Shown here piece after piece: positions 63,721 through 64,000 of a stretch of 64,000 nucleotides of DNA (within the stretch, counting starts at the first letter, position 1; the number at the start of each line of letters is the position of its first letter). The notes below the pieces were generated by a model. It searched no databases, had not been told where the DNA came from, and saw only the letters and a list, made by a program, of their open reading frames with translations. Position numbers and translations under genes: made by a program. The DNA lies in contig CM057476.1 of assembly GCA_030035585.1 (NCBI GenBank), forward strand, positions 1,852,501 through 1,916,500, given 5' to 3'. Origin of the DNA: Dugong dugon. Lineage: Eukaryota; Chordata; Mammalia; Sirenia; Dugongidae.

Positions 63721-64000
63721 CATTTATATATGGATATAGATTTAGATGCTGTATATAGTTGTCAATTTATAGTGTCTGTTATTAGAGAAATAGGTATTTT
63801 TATGATTTTGTTACACACAGTTAGGTTGGGAAAGATTTCTGTTTACCAAACTGAAACAGAGAGGAGGTAACTAGAGGTTAAGAAAGTTGGCTGTAAATAA
63901 TGTCGCTTTTACTAGTAGAGTGGGAATGGCTCATTTACAAGATCCTTGAATACTTGCTGCCTTCTGAATGGGGCTCCCATCCTCATCAGCATTCTCCAAC
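63721..64000. other. Unique interval to window end
   Basis: AT-rich, nothing recognised. Confidence 0.5.

Noticed and set aside
1-64000. CRISPR arrays, bacterial operons, plasmid or phage features
   Set aside because: Composition and repeat content are those of a mammalian nuclear genome; the repeated units are SINEs, not spaced direct repeats.

Overview
This window reads as nuclear DNA from an afrotherian mammal, most likely a proboscidean (elephant lineage). The evidence is the dominant repeat content. There are dozens of tRNA-derived AfroSINEs (heads of the GCCCTGGTGGCACAGTGG and GTCCCTGGGTGGTGCAAA types, plus a third family headed by a tRNA-Gly-like promoter). Many 5'-truncated RTE-clade (BovB-related) LINE copies share their 3' tail with those SINEs. 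Several L1 3'UTRs are of a type I associate with elephant. Older mammalian repeats (MIR, L2, hAT-Charlie MITEs, MLT1-like LTRs, old L1M) are interspersed. Family names come from recognition by eye; no search was run.

No intact protein-coding gene could be supported. The only recognisable host gene sequence is a processed TMEM14C pseudogene on the minus strand (about 60.51-61.74 kb), cut near its 3' end by an AfroSINE. A strong CpG island (3.85-4.79 kb) with CCAAT and GC boxes must be the promoter of some gene, perhaps bidirectional, but I cannot identify the gene or further exons. Tandem CTCF-type motifs lie 2 kb away (6.65-6.73 kb).

Layout: 0-3.7 kb, MITE, SINE and an elephant-type L1 tail; 3.85-4.8 kb, CpG island; 5-6.5 kb, hAT MITEs and a tandem SINE trio; 7-8 kb, RTE; 9-14 kb, SINEs, L1 remnants and an RTE nested in a SINE; 14.6-23.6 kb, dense SINE/RTE/MIR/L1; 23.6-24 kb, an isolated GC-rich block; 24-28.9 kb, L1, SINE and RTE; 29.2-30.1 kb, a long inverted repeat; 30-33 kb, antisense L1; 34.3-37.1 kb, two related LTR-like elements, a three-level L1/MITE/RTE nest and an inverted-repeat element split by an LTR; 37-45.9 kb, SINE/RTE/L1/LTR; 46.1-47.6 kb, a repeat-free block with retained CpGs that looks like conserved regulatory DNA; 48-58.8 kb, SINE/RTE/MIR/LTR with unique AT-rich stretches; 59.5-61.7 kb, L2 and the TMEM14C retrocopy; 61.8-64 kb, mostly unique sequence ending in an MLT1-like LTR.

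The main value of the window is its insertion history. Several nests with readable target-site duplications give relative ages (L1 older than MITE older than RTE; AfroSINE older than RTE; retrocopy older than AfroSINE). I found no convincing novel gene system. The least explained structures are the inverted repeats at 29.2-30.1 kb and 36.2-37.1 kb and the GC-rich block at 23.6-24 kb.
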